This document shows positions 37,081 to 48,261 of a stretch of 64,000 bases of DNA, in pieces. A program made the translations under genes and the position numbers. The notes under the pieces are model-generated. The model was not told the DNA's origin and searched no databases. It saw only the letters and a program-made list of their open reading frames with translations. The DNA is from Kryptolebias marmoratus (taxonomy: Eukaryota; Chordata; Actinopteri; Cyprinodontiformes; Rivulidae). Position 1 is the stretch's first letter; each line of letters begins with the position of its first letter. The stretch covers positions 7,777,549 to 7,841,548 of the forward strand of contig NC_051452.1 in the NCBI RefSeq assembly GCF_001649575.2. The letters run 5' to 3'.

Positions 37081-37769
37081 GCCTTTTATTTTTACTGGTC
37101 TGCAGTCAGATGGGTGAAAACGCACTGCGTTGCACAAAAAGACTCACTATTTTTCTCCTGCTAAAAGCCAAAGGGCATGTGGTGGAGTTCAGCCCTAATG
37201 TCATATGACTATCATACGGCTGCAACCCCCTCGTTGTCCTTTGTGTTGTTGTACTGCTGCAGATCAAATTACCACAACACATTTCAGCCGTGAATGTGAC
37301 TATTTAAAGCGCTTCATGCTCCGCGTTTGCAGCGCAGGCTTCACTTTACTGCTCTGTGCCCCGAGGTCAGTTAGCTGGTGTTGTCGAAGCTCTGGACTGT
37401 GCAACCTGCAGCCTAAATCAATAATCTTAAAGGAATTTACAGTATCTGACTACATGGCCTCTGTACTTGGGAGATTGGAGAAGTACAGAGGAAATGCAAC
37501 CCTACATGGTTTTTTAGACACTATTGATCTCTGCATCCAGAGCCTTTAAAGCCATGTTTAAGAGAACAAGAGCAAATATACGAGGCTGTTTGGGAGGTCT
37601 TCTAATGGAAAAAGCTTAACAATGGTGCTAAAGTGGTCTTGAATATAAAGAGAGACTTTTAGAATACAGTTTTCAGATTTTATTAAGCACCTAGCAGTTC
37701 ACCTTTTATTAAATAGGATTATATTCAGATCATTTTAAAGAGAAAAATGGAGTTGAAGCCGTTTTTGGT
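37081..37769. other. intergenic, no feature recognised
   Basis: A 114-codon frame at 37205-37549 is cysteine-rich but has no recognisable domain. Not called. Confidence 0.4.
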
Positions 37770-38110
37770 CAAACCTTGAAAGTACTGTTATGCCCAATCT
37801 GATGTGATCACAAGATGTCACATTCAGTTTGTGTTGTGGATGAATCTCAGCCACATTGGGACCAAATTTTAGGTCAATGTTTGTCAAACTGACTGGGTTC
37901 ATACCCTTTTTATATTTTTGTTTTTTTTCAGTTCAGTTGGTTGTAGCCGTCATCTTGAATGGGGTTGATTACAAACTTTGATCAGTTGTTGATATTCATC
38001 CAGTCATTACTTCCTGAAAGTTTTATCAGAATTCATCCAGTGGTTCATAACACAAACAGACACATGCACACACACAAGCAAAAACATCTTGGCTGTGGGT
38101 GATAAATATC
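37770..38110 (-). repeat. family 1 repeat, reverse copy
   Basis: TGGATGAATCTCAGCCACAT, ACCAAATTTTAGGTCAATG, AGCCGTCATCTTGAATGGG, TCATCCAGTGGTTCATAAC and the CACACACA tail. Confidence 0.7.
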
Positions 38111-38784
38111 TAAATTTAACAGGAAAAAAAGGTTAATTTATCACTTACTTTAAGCCAGCTCCTATCCTACTCTGTTTTTTCCCCTCCCGTCTCTGTGATT
38201 TTATTTTGTTTCATCTGTTTACGGTGCAAAGAGGCTTTGAACCTCAGCGCGTCGCTGGCTCTGCGGCTGCCGCTGTCACCAGCTAATGTCACCGGTAATG
38301 ATGTGAGGCTGGTTCCCCTTGAAACGGCTTCACGGAGCCAGGACTCAATCATTTCATTTAAGCAAAACAAAGTGCGACAGCGACTACTGCGAGCCAGCCG
38401 AGGGAGAGAGAAGCGGCGGCGCTTTCGTCTGCAAATCATTGCACTCGCACCTTTGAAGTTGTGACATACCTGTGGAAAATGCAGCGAGACGCTGACGGTT
38501 TCGAAGGATGAAAGGGGAGCCGGCTCCTCGTCAACTTTTGACCTCTATATGTGAGAGATCATTTGGGGTTTGGGCCAGCTGCTGTTCCAGACGCTGCTGC
38601 CGTGTTTGATAAACGGAGCAGAGTTTTCCCTCGATTTTTACTGAAGTGAAGCCGAACTGCAGAGGAAATGGAAATTCAATTAAAGTTGGCTCAAATGAAC
38701 TGAATCACATTAAAAAAAATGATACATTTACTGGGGATGAGTTCATCGCAGGCAACTTCTGGGTGACCTATGTCACTTGAGTCC
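38111..38784. promoter_or_regulatory. CpG-dense block between two family 1 copies
   Basis: 38235-38520 is rich in CpG (GCGCGTCGC, GCGACAGCGACTACTGCGAG, GCGGCGGCGC), unlike the flanks. Open frames of about 90 codons exist on both strands, a common by-product of CpG-rich DNA. It could be a distal CpG island, an enhancer or the promoter of an unannotated transcript. Confidence 0.35.
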
Positions 38785-39005
38785 ATATGAAATTAACTGT
38801 TACAGTTGGCTAAGTTCACTTTGCTGTGAATTGAGTTAAAATCAAAAGAGGTTGTATTACTTTCTGGAAGTTTTATTACCTCCAGTCAGTGATTCATGAG
38901 ATATCTTCTGGTATAGACAAACACATGCACACACACACACAGAAACATGGCCTAAAACAGTAACGCTCTGCCTTCACCTTCGGCGGCTGGCGATAATAAA
39001 AACCT
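38785..39005 (-). repeat. family 1 repeat, degraded reverse copy
   Basis: GTTGGCTAAGTTCACTTTGC, CAGTCAGTGATTCATGAGAT, the CACACACACA tail, and then a second end block CCTTCACCTTCGGCGGCTGG beside GCGATAATAA. Confidence 0.6.
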
Positions 39006-41686
39006 CGAGAGGCATTTGATTATGTCTGTTGAAGATTCAATAAATATTTAAAATTTATTCCAAATTCCATCTGGTCTGCTCTGAACTGAAGTGATCTTAT
39101 CTTGGCTAATCCCCATCAGTGGTTAGTGTGCAAAGAAGTTCATTTGAAGAGGTTTTATTGAACTGGGAGGGTCAATATGTGGTGAGGCAATAATCCTTCA
39201 GATCTGAAATGAATTTCAGTTATCCTAAATCTGCGACTACTTACAAATCAGTTTGGAAAATACGCGCTTCCACTAAATGCTGTTTTATAAGCCTGAAAAG
39301 AATGGGCATCGTATGGCTAGTCATTAGCCTCGCCTAGACTAAGACTTTTGCCTCTTTCTCCATTCTCTATGACTGATTTTATGGCTGATAAGGTGCTAAC
39401 TATTGATAACTATTTAACAGAACATCTATTCAAAAATGACTAGACGATCCTTTAAGGCTTTTTTGAAAAAAAAAAAAAATCTTTCTCAGGCAAAGAAATA
39501 TAACATGTCAGTGTTGAACCAAAGTGTAAAATAAATAAATAAATAAGCTTTACAAATTTTGGCATATGTCTTTGCTACATTATGAATTGGCCTAAAAGCA
39601 CGAGTAAATTCAATACAGCGCATTAAGTTAATAAGTACCAACACATAGACATCGTATCATCCCACCCCCCACTGGTAAATTATCACACCTGACAGTCTCT
39701 GAATAACATTTGCAAAGATTCCCCAGGAGGATTGTTTTCCAACACACCACCCCCCTTCATTGAATTCAGCCTCAAACCCGCGAATCCAGTGCGCGCTAAG
39801 CCCTAACACCGATCGCTGATGCGGTGGGCGTGCTGTCAATATCAGCCCATTCACTGTGAGTGAGCAAATCTCCTCTTGACATGGCCAGCCATGCGAGTAA
39901 TAGCTAGGATTAAGCTAGGAAAGTACACACATGAATATACAAAACAGAGTGAGGCGCGGGCGGATCTGAGGCAGCAGCCAAGGGAAATGACTTTAGGCCT
40001 CAGATGTGAATAGAAACAAGATTGACTGGAAGCTCGGACATGAAAAGACTCATTCACTGTCAGCGACCCTGACGACGAGTGACGCGCTGCTGCTTATGAA
40101 TCCATCAAAGTAATTTACCTCGTTGTACAATTTCCTGTGAAGGAAAATCATGGGGCTTGATTATGTGCTGCTGCGGCAGGGAGTTTGTGTGCGTATCTGT
40201 AGCTTTTTGCTTTTCAAACAATGCACACATCTTCCTTTTTTCTGCAAACAAGGTCAACTGCTTCATCATGACTGCAGTTGCCATAGCGCCCACTGAAGAG
40301 GTTCCTTACTCCTCCGGTCCTTTCTCCGTTTTTATGCCTTTTCTTGCTAAAGACTCAGTTTTACTTGCCACCTATGAGTGCAGGCATTAAAAGGTTATTC
40401 TGCACATGCTTTGGGATGTAATGCTTTCAAACGGACCCGACGACGCTCCATTTTCAAACTTTATCATTTTGTGTGTCGGGAGCTAAAAATGTGCTCTGTA
40501 ATTGGACGCCTGACACCAGGCATTGTCCTTTGGCGTAACGTGACGAGCTCTCACAAAACGTACCATTCAGCGACCGTCACAAGAAACTAAATGGAACGGC
40601 GAATCATAACCCCCGTTTTCAGCAGATGTGACATTACCTAACAGGCGGGAGGGAAGATATGGGCTTTGAGAGGGGCTTCAGAGAAACTGACGGGGATTAC
40701 GTCCGGCTTGTTTTACTTTTTGACTTCTTCTCCCCGGCTGATTGCAGGAGTGGCAAATGCAAATTGGGGTTTCCATCATCGTCGCCTAATTGGCACTTAA
40801 CAGCTGCCCCTCACGGCCTCCTCCCTGGCTCACTTTTCTCCTGGCATAGGAAGCAGCAGTGCCGCATCAAACATCACCCAGAGGGCGCTTTCGCCTGCCC
40901 CCTCTGCTCCAACCCCCTTTCCCTCGCAGCTATCTGATGCAGGAAGGAGTTTGCACCCCAGACAGCCCCGAGCGCTCATTATCCCTCTTCTGAGTTACTC
41001 TGAAATCCTCCGCTCTTCCTCATCACCCATCTCCACCTTCTCCCCTCTTCCCTAGCTACCCATCCTCCCCCTCCCCCCCATCACCAAAGCAGGAGCAGCA
41101 TGAGGAAGATGTCAGGATATTGAGGTTGTTCTGCATCCAGGCTTCGAGCCAAAAGAGACAGTGCATACGCCAGACATATGGCCACGCTTTCTAAATCTTA
41201 TCTTCATTTAATCAGGCCCATCAATCAGAAGCAAATTTCCTTTTTTTTTTCTGTGGAGATTGTTGAGGGGGAAAAAAAAATCAGCACAGACGCTCTGGAA
41301 TAAAATCATATGGTTTCGTGTCCTTAAAGGACAAAGGTTATCATAATATTATAGTCAGGCAATTTGAGCTGGAGGAAAAAGCTGCAGATTTGTGTAAATG
41401 TTCAAACACATCAGGGCATGTGGATGTCATATTACACCAAATGAGGGAAAATGAAGCAAAGCGCAGACACTCAAGGTCCCCCGGTTGCAGGAGACTAATG
41501 GTTACGGAGGCCAGCTGGGAAGTGTGTTGCTGCAAACATCAGGCGACGTTTTCCATGCAAATTAACTTGTCCCCTCTTAAACACGCCGGATGGTGGAAAC
41601 GAGTGAAAATAGGACAAATAAATATCGTACTTTTACTTTTTCTAAAGCATTTGTCATAAAAGCAAATGCAATACATGCAATCATGT

Positions 41687-41714
<28 letters not shown>
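39006..41714. other. intergenic; several candidate regulatory blocks
   Basis: Unique sequence with moderate CpG near 39760-40110 and 40420-40620. 40620-40960 carries GGCAAATGCAAATTGGGG (octamer-like) and GCCTAATTGGCACTTAAC. 41330-41570 is also unique. A polypyrimidine run spans 40980-41075. No coding exon with splice sites recognised. Confidence 0.4.
40620..40960. promoter_or_regulatory. candidate conserved non-coding element
   Basis: Contains an octamer-like ATGCAAAT on the plus strand (about 40757) and a TAATTG homeodomain core (about 40787), in unique GC-balanced sequence without repeats. Inference from composition only. Confidence 0.3.
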
Positions 41715-41717
<3 letters not shown>

Positions 41718-42180
41718 CTCTTCAGAAAGTCTTAAGTTGATCCAAAATGCTGCTGCCAGAGTTGTGATCAGAGTTAGGAGGAGACATCACACCTTCTGTG
41801 TGTCTCTCTCTGTCCTGTCCTCTCAAACCCCAGCCGGTAGAGGCAGATGGACGCCCATCCTGTGGTTCTGGTTCTGCTGAAGGTTTCTTCCTGTTAAAAG
41901 GGAGTAGTTCTATTCCACTGTCGCCAACATGCTGCTCACGATGGGGGATTGTGGCGAAGTGAAGATTCGACACAATCTGCTGGCTTCCTTACATAAAAAC
42001 TTTTACTAACTGGCATTTCATAATGTACTGTATGCGAATCACTAAATGAACTGACTGCAATTGGTTTTAAAATTGGGTCTGAATCAGATTTATAATTTGG
42101 ACTATTGCTTTGTACGGTGCCCTGCGATGACTTCTGTTGTGCACAGACGCTATACAAACAAATTGGGCTGAATTGAATTT
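41715..42180 (+). pseudogene. L2-like LINE 3' end, internally deleted
   Basis: Starts with codons LKLIQNAAARVVIRVRRR, the conserved QNAAARV segment of L2-like ORF2. It then jumps to the 3'UTR (CAGCCGGTAGAGGCAGATGG, AGGTTTCTTCCTGTTAAAAG). Compared with 26930-27780, roughly 400 bp between these parts are missing. Confidence 0.75.
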
Positions 42181-43074
42181 ATGTTTGTTTTTGTCGCGAT
42201 TCGAGACGCACAGATGAGGCTCAAAAAATAAGGGTTGACAAATTGGAAAGTCACAGTAAAGTGAACTTTACAATAAGATGGCGTTATGAAGTTTCAACCC
42301 CAGCAATGTCAGCTAACCACATTAGCATTCCCACACGGGGGAAAGGCTGTGAGTTGGAATAGAAATGGGCTGGTTCAGTGAGCAGGGGGAGAAGAGGTCC
42401 CATTCGTCTTGTCCTGTTTAAATACACTGGTTAACTCCTGCCAACAGGGAAGCCATTCAGCAAAAGGCCAAGGGCATCTGTCATGTGTTCAGCACATTGA
42501 TATCGTCCCCTTCCTTCTCCCTCTTTCCCCCTCTTCTTCCACCGTCGCTTTCCCACTCTGTTAATCTCCGCTCCTCGGCCGTCACCCTCCTGTATCTCCT
42601 CACCGATTCCTCCTCTGCCTCCCTCTCGGAGTGCCGCTCCTCCTCTTTTTGATGAAAGGAGTGAATATGCAGGGAGCTGACATGATTAGCAGCCTCATAT
42701 CCCCATGATGGATGGTGCCTGCTCCATTATTAATATAGTAAAAGCACCAACTGCCAGGTAAGAGCAATGTCAGCATCCACAATATAACGCTGGGCGCCCA
42801 CGGATAATGGCGAGCACTTATTTTTTTTTTATCTATGATATGCACAGGGATTCGGGACGAGAAGGAGGAAGAAGAGGAGGAATCGGAAGTGGAGCGCACA
42901 CAGTTTGAGTTCTGCTAATTCCCGTTAAAGACACTGAAGTTGGTGATTGCAAAACAACACAGTTCTGCAAACGGTAGCAATAAACAAGTGGGACAATATT
43001 TGATGTTGTTTCTCCAAATTCAGCTCAATAAAATAAAAAGAAATGAAAAGTATGCATATTGCCTGCCATCTTTT
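42181..43074. other. intergenic; candidate conserved block
   Basis: 42490-42620 is pyrimidine-rich. 42640-42870 is a unique block listed separately. Confidence 0.4.
42640..42870. promoter_or_regulatory. candidate conserved non-coding element
   Basis: Unique sequence with GACATGATTAGCAGC, CCATTATTAATATAG and GGATAATGGCGAGC, about 4.2 kb upstream of klf7. It looks like the kind of TAAT/GATTA-rich enhancer found near developmental genes. No alignment was possible. Confidence 0.3.
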
Positions 43075-43440
43075 GTGCAAGAGTGTTAAACTAAGATCCT
43101 CTTATGGTGAGAAATGACAGATAAACCATTTTTGTCCAACCTTATCCAACCTCTTGTCTGATCATTTAGTTCTTAGGGTATGTATAGTAAATGACTCTCA
43201 GCTTCTACCACACCAAATTTTAATTTGATATCTCTAAAATTGACTGAGTTATAGCCATTTCTGTGCTGGCTAAGCTCAGTTAGCTGTGATCACCATCTTG
43301 AATTGGGTTGACTTCAAAAGCTAATCAATTGTAGAGGTACATCTAATATGTACTTTCTGAGAGTTTCATTGAAATCCGTCCAGTGTTTCATGAGATATTT
43401 TGCTAACAGACACATAAATTGCATGTGCAAAGACAGAAAT
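43075..43440 (-). repeat. family 1 repeat, reverse copy
   Basis: A well-preserved body: GACTCTCAGCTTCTACCACA, AATTGACTGAGTTATAGCC, CACCATCTTGAATTGGGTTG, GTAGAGGTACATCTAATATG and TTCATGAGATATTTTGCTAA. Confidence 0.8.
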
Positions 43441-44344
43441 ACAAACACTGTGACCAAAAGAGAAAACATATTCTTGATACAGATTATCAAAAACATGCAG
43501 TAAAGTCAGCAAAAATAGTTTGGTGTAGATTTGTCTTATAATGTACTTTCGCATTTTTTTTTTACGTTTCATAAAATACAAACTTTGAGACTTCTGTGTG
43601 CTGAGAGTATTTCAGGCTCATGTAAATATTTTAGTTAATATTCACTTTTAAATTAGAAATCCATAATACCTTTAAAAGTGACATTTAATTTTAGGTGACA
43701 CAACACGGAAACTTGCCATTTTCACACCTGAACACCAGCGTTCTCTTGCTCCCTGAAGTCACTAAAATGATAAATTCTTGTTTATGAGATCCAGTCAGTG
43801 TTTGACATTTAACTGTGTACCAACAACATTGCAGGAGAAAAATAATCTCCAGAAATATAAAGCCATGAGCTGACAGACTTTTCTACAGGAAGATGCATGT
43901 GGTGAGTTTTAAAAATCCTGATTCGGATGTCACTTAGAGTGAGAGTTCTTCATTTTTTATTGGAACAAATGGCCAAATCTGTTTAATAAGAAGATCTACT
44001 ATTAGATATGGGGAGTTGGTTGTTATGGTTACGATAAAAAACAATGATTTGAGTCAGAAAACAGCATTTTGCTTGTTTGGTACATATCAGCTGAGGACAT
44101 AATTAGACTTAGATACACATATTTTTGAACAGTAAACTTGTGTTCTTTTGTGAATTGGTTACGGTTTGAAATGTGATACCTAGAAATCACAAACAACGTG
44201 TTAAAGTAATTGGCTGGAGGACCCAATTGCAGACACACAGGGAGCAATATAATTCAAGAAACTTTCATGGGAAAACTAGGAGATGCTTAAGGAGCCCAGA
44301 CAAACGCCTGTGGCTGAACCATCGCCATAAAGCTGGTCAGCAGA
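43441..44344. other. intergenic, no feature recognised
   Basis: AT-rich. The final ~150 bp may already belong to a decayed transposon (GGAGATGCTTAAGGAGCC). Confidence 0.4.
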
Positions 44345-44470
44345 GGGAAGCGTGAAGGGCTCTAAAATGTCCTGGTAGATGTCTGTACTGATGTCGGACT
44401 TGATAAAATCCAGTGGACCAACACCAGCAGATGACATGGCTCCTCAAATCATCACTGACTGGTTCATTCT
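44345..44470. mobile_element. possible DNA-transposon fragment
   Basis: CCAACACCAGCAGATGACATGG and CTCCTCAAATCATCACTGAC resemble a widespread fish transposon segment (recalled, family not certain). It abuts the Tc1-like remnant, suggesting a nested or composite structure. Confidence 0.4.
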
Positions 44471-44479
44471 TTGGTACAA

Positions 44480-45050
44480 ATTTACAAATGTCTGAGAGTT
44501 CATGTGTTCAAACCCCAAAAGAAACACCATCGGAATGTCCTGCCATCGTACCACTCAGTAAGGAGACGGCTTCTGTGTTCCTGACATGTTCTGGTATAAA
44601 ATGTCCGTATCAAAAGCAGCATAAAAAAGTCAGATTGCAGTTTGCAGATGGGACAAAGATCTTCATATTGCAGACGTGTCCTGTGGTCTGATGAAACTCA
44701 AACTGAACAGTTTGGCTATAATGATGATTGTTACATTTGGAAAAGAAAGGGAGAAGCTCGAACCATCCTGACAGTGAAGTATGGGGGTGAAGTACGGCTA
44801 GTTACAACAAAGTCAGTGTTTTGGAGCTGCCATCACAACGCCTTGATCTCAGTCTCAGAGAAAACTTGTGGGCAGAGCTGAAAAGGCGACCTACAAACCT
44901 GACTCAGTTCCACCAGTTCTGTCAGGAGGAACCCAAAATGTTCGACCCAAGTCAGACAGTTTAAAGGCATTGATACCAAATACTAAGAAAATAGATGGAA
45001 ACTTGTGACTTTGAAGTTTATTCAAGCATTTAGCCAATATACATGATTTT
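44480..45050 (+). pseudogene. Tc1-like (Sleeping Beauty/Tdr-type) transposase remnant
   Basis: Translation at 44642-44800 gives RVLWSDETQTEQFGYNDD and a degraded VKYGGE, covering the first catalytic aspartate (WSDET) of the DDE core. After an internal deletion of about 330 bp relative to full elements, sequence resumes with LDLSLRENLWAELKR and RPTNLTQFHQFCQEE, the C-terminal end. The second catalytic aspartate lies in the deleted part. Stops and frameshifts confirm decay. Confidence 0.82.
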
Positions 45051-45894
45051 GGGAAACCTAACAGACCTAAAACAGGACAGGTTTAGTCTGATTTAATGTC
45101 AGACAGTGAGGAAAATGGTTATTAATGTCAAACCAAAGCAGTGAGGAAGTGAGGAATTGAAACGTTTTTTTTTTGTCATCTTCTGTTTCCCTTTCTGTCA
45201 CGAAGGAAGCACATGAACAATGCATTAAAACAACAGAATTTAATCTACTAAATATTTTACACCTCAGTCAACCGTGTGGAGATCCACTAAGCAGGACAAG
45301 ACATAAAGTGCACGAGAGCCGCTGTTGATGTGGTTATGCGTTTCCTCCTGATGTGACATCAGAGCAAAAAAAAATCAGAAAAACCCAGAGCCTGATTCTG
45401 GGTTAGATGAGAACGGAGACGAAGGCAATCTGAGAGGAGGAAAAACGGATGAAGGAGAAGAATGGCAGTCAGCGAGACAGAGTGAGTTGTGTCAAACGGA
45501 TAAATGTCAAAGGGAGCTTCATCGTCTGTCTCTCCCTCCCAAAATGCCACGTGGAAATCATTGAGGCCCCCAGCCAGCCTCCCCGAGCTCTGAAATGAGA
45601 TTATAGACCTCTCTGATGCTCCTCATATGTGTGTTTGAGCGTGCGTGAAACAGAATACCATTGAGCCGAGATGTGGAAGGGCACGGGTTTGGTGGCTTAC
45701 ACGTTGGGAGAGACTTAGCGGCATTACTCACGCCATCTAACATGTTGGCTCAAGAAAGAATTTGGCATCATTCTCACCCCTTATTCACAACCTATGAGCT
45801 GCAAGGTAAAAGAAAGAAAGAACTTTTAACCAGCGTATGAAGGTGCTGAATAAATACAAACGATTATGATAACAATAATGTTATCTGTTTATTT
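45051..45894. other. intergenic, no feature recognised
   Basis: Unique sequence. A more GC-rich segment lies at 45400-45730. No exon recognised. Confidence 0.4.
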
Positions 45895-46262
45895 GTCTGT
45901 TAGCAAAATACCTCACAAACTACTGTATATATTTTAATGAAACTCTCAGAAACTAATAACTGAATAAACATCTACAACTGATTGACTTTTGAAGACTATC
46001 TAATTTAAGACGGTCGATACAGCTAATCAACCTTAGCGAGCACAGAAATGGCTACAACGCAGCAGGTTTGATAGGTATTGAGCTAAAATCTGTCATGGTA
46101 GTAGCTGGGAGTCATTAACAACACATACTGTGAGCAGGAGTGAGATTGCACATCATGTTATTTCCAAAGTTTGACCAAAACGTCTCTAACTCCATCATTT
46201 CTCTGCATAGGATCATTTTAGTTTACAAGTCTGGCATAAAAGTCAGCAGGCTTTTAATTAAA
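45895..46262 (+). repeat. family 1 repeat, forward copy
   Basis: TTAGCAAAATACCTCACAAA, GAAACTCTCAGAAACTAATA, TTTGATAGGTATTGAGCTAA, GGTAGTAGCTGGGAGTCAT and a worn end block AGTCTGGCATAAAAGTCAGC. It ends about 260 bp before the klf7 promoter block. Confidence 0.78.
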
Positions 46263-46519
46263 ATAAGCTGTTTCTTCACTCTAAAAGCATCTTTTTAGAG
46301 ATTAAAACCTCCTTGGTTTGCTTCTGGGAAACCTTCCTTCCGAATTTCCCACAATGCATTGCATAATGTGGAACAACACAGCAGCTTGTTGTTTTGTTTT
46401 CCAGGTCTTGTTTGGGAGCACATGATGTTTACACCATGACTTCTCCACTCAGACTGGCCTCTGAGTCCTTCTTCCAAATCTAATATACCCATCCATAAAT
46501 AGCTCACCTATTGAGCCCA

Positions 46520-47044
46520 TTTTTGGGTTGAGCGACGCGGCGCAGCAGCCAATCAGGGCCGCTGAATCCGCCTAAAGCCCGCCTTCCCACTCTCCGCCGC
46601 CGCTCTAATGCCCCCCCCCCCCNNNNNNNNNNNNNNNNNNNNNCCCCCCCCCCCCCTTTCCACCGCCCACTCACCATAAATGGGCAAACTAGGGGAGGTT
46701 GATTGACAAACCAAACCACGCCTCTTCGTTTTCCCAAGCCCCTCCCCCTCCCCCGGCTTCCTATCAGTGGCTATTTTGGCAACACGGATACGCATGGAGC
46801 TTCCATCCCCTCCGCTCTCGCTTTACGCACCGAGTCCGATTATGCGCGCAGGTACACGGACCCTAATTGGCTCATTTTCTGCCGCTGCGCCGCGCTATTA
46901 ATCACCTGCTAAGGACTAATATGAAAGGAGTGGACGTAGAGGTGTGACAGAGCCCAAAGAATAACTAAAAAAAAAAAAAAAAGAAAGAAAAAGAGGACGC
47001 ACGCTTTCTTGTGGATCACTCTTGTTTTCCATCGCGTCTAAAGC
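46520..47044 (+). promoter_or_regulatory. klf7: klf7 proximal promoter and 5'UTR, CpG-rich
   Basis: The 500 bases before the start codon are clearly richer in CpG and GC than the AT-rich flanks. A CCAAT box lies at 46549-46553 and a reverse CCAAT (ATTGG) at 46866-46870. GC/CACCC-like tracts occur around 46570-46606, 46656-46672 and 46738-46756, and could bind Sp/KLF factors (inference). No convincing TATA box is seen, as is usual for CpG promoters. A purine/poly-A stretch at 46967-46996 lies in what is probably the 5'UTR. The transcription start cannot be fixed from sequence. A poly-C tract with an assembly gap interrupts the block. Confidence 0.65.
46611..46656. other. poly-C tract with 21-base assembly gap
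   Basis: Twelve C residues, then N from 46623 to 46643, then thirteen C residues. The gap sits in the presumed klf7 promoter, so the true length of this homopolymer or G-quadruplex-prone tract is unknown. Single N bases also occur at 26692 and 35326. Confidence 0.95.
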
Positions 47045-47146
47045 ATGGATGTCTTGGCGAACCACAGTATCTTCCAGGAACTTCAGCTTGTCCACGACAC
47101 CGGCTACTTCTCCGCCATGCCGTCGCTGGAGGAAAACTGGCAGCAG
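47045..47146 (+). CDS. klf7: Kruppel-like factor 7, first coding exon (partial gene)
   Basis: KLF7 is a nuclear C2H2 zinc-finger transcription factor that binds GC/CACCC boxes and acts in neuronal differentiation (known of the family). Seen here: 34 codons reading [20 protein letters not shown] and then [15 protein letters not shown], which match the conserved acidic N-terminal start of the KLF6/KLF7 pair. VHDTG and the following residues fit KLF7; KLF6 has a glutamate in place of that aspartate. The exon ends exactly at CAG|GTACGT (donor at 47147), the place where KLF6/7 exon 1 ends. The start is supported by an A at -3, a G at +4 and an in-frame stop at 47039-47041. The central region and the three zinc fingers are not in the window, so the gene is incomplete here. 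Teleosts may have a and b copies and I cannot tell which this is. klf6 is the less likely alternative. Confidence 0.87.
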
Positions 47147-47980
47147 GTACGTGCCTTAACTTTCCCCCCCTGAACAGATGGAGCCTCCATCTAGGACGTC
47201 AAACGCTTCTTTTTTCCAAGAGATGTGGATGAGAACACAGAAGCGCGTGATAAAGCTGTCAAACGCGACACGGGACGATGAAGATCCAGATCTCATAATG
47301 GAGACTGAATAATAGATACGCATCCCACAGATTACTGAGTTATAACCCCCCCGCCCCTCTTCTTATTCATAATAGATTTCCGAACATGCCTGACCATCAT
47401 TAATAGGAAATAATGATGGAGCAGGAAGAGAGAAACCACTCATTTCTACATTTATCCCACCTTTTACGCACGCACATGGCGATGGGAAAATTTGGAGACG
47501 CGCCGGGTCCTCCAGACCCCTCAAATACACCTGTCCTCTCCTTTGCTGTCAATTTCTTACATTTGCACTCGGGCTGTAAGCAGCATCCTAACTGCTGAAA
47601 ATGCTTTAATTTAATTTAAAAAAAAAACTGTGCAGGTTTTCTTCACCAAGTCCATATAAGAAGCACCTGCATTGTTGTTTCTTCAAGACGCTGTTTTCCA
47701 TGTTGTTGCGGATTTATTTGTGTGTCTATGAAGCAAAATAAAGAGCAGAAAATCAATGCACGGAAATGTGACACCGGTATTGTTCGTGTAACAGTAGAGC
47801 TCCAGTTTTTTCCCCCACTTGTCTGCTCCGTGTGGGGAGGAGGGGTGATGGAGAGACCGGTGCGTGACCGCGCGGATCCCTCCATCGTGGCCGAGCAGCC
47901 TAATTGGCATCCTACTGTTCCCACCGACGCATCTTTTCATAACAAGTCTCCAACTCCCTGCCTTGACTGTCAGTGCGCCT

Positions 47981-48003
47981 TTTATTTATTTATTTATTTA
48001 TTT
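47981..48003. repeat. (TTTA)n tetranucleotide repeat
   Basis: About five TTTA units in the first kilobase of intron 1. Confidence 0.9.
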
Positions 48004-48261
48004 TTTGTTAAATTGCACTGTTTGCCATATGCAGCGCGCGTCTCTCCCCCTGTTTCTCACCCACAGCCTGCATATGAAAATCAATACCTGATGCAAATGG
48101 AAAAGGGAGACAGCTGCGCGTGTAGGCTGGGAAAGCTCTTGTCTATGAGGGGTGAAAATGTAACTTTTTGATTGTTCACAGCACATTATCCCCGCGAGAC
48201 AATGTCCATTTTTCTGAATATTTTTGTGTTTTTATCTAAAGTCGAGCAATATCGTTTATGC

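Noticed and set aside
38167..38464. Two ~90-codon frames on opposite strands
   Set aside because: Both follow from CpG-rich DNA poor in stop codons; no start, splice or domain support.
47045..47146. Assignment to klf6
   Set aside because: The LVHDTGYF segment fits KLF7, while KLF6 carries glutamate at that position; klf6 is kept only as a low-probability alternative.
47011..47232. 73-codon frame overlapping klf7 exon 1
   Set aside because: Different reading frame from the KLF7 start; the real exon ends at the donor at 47147.
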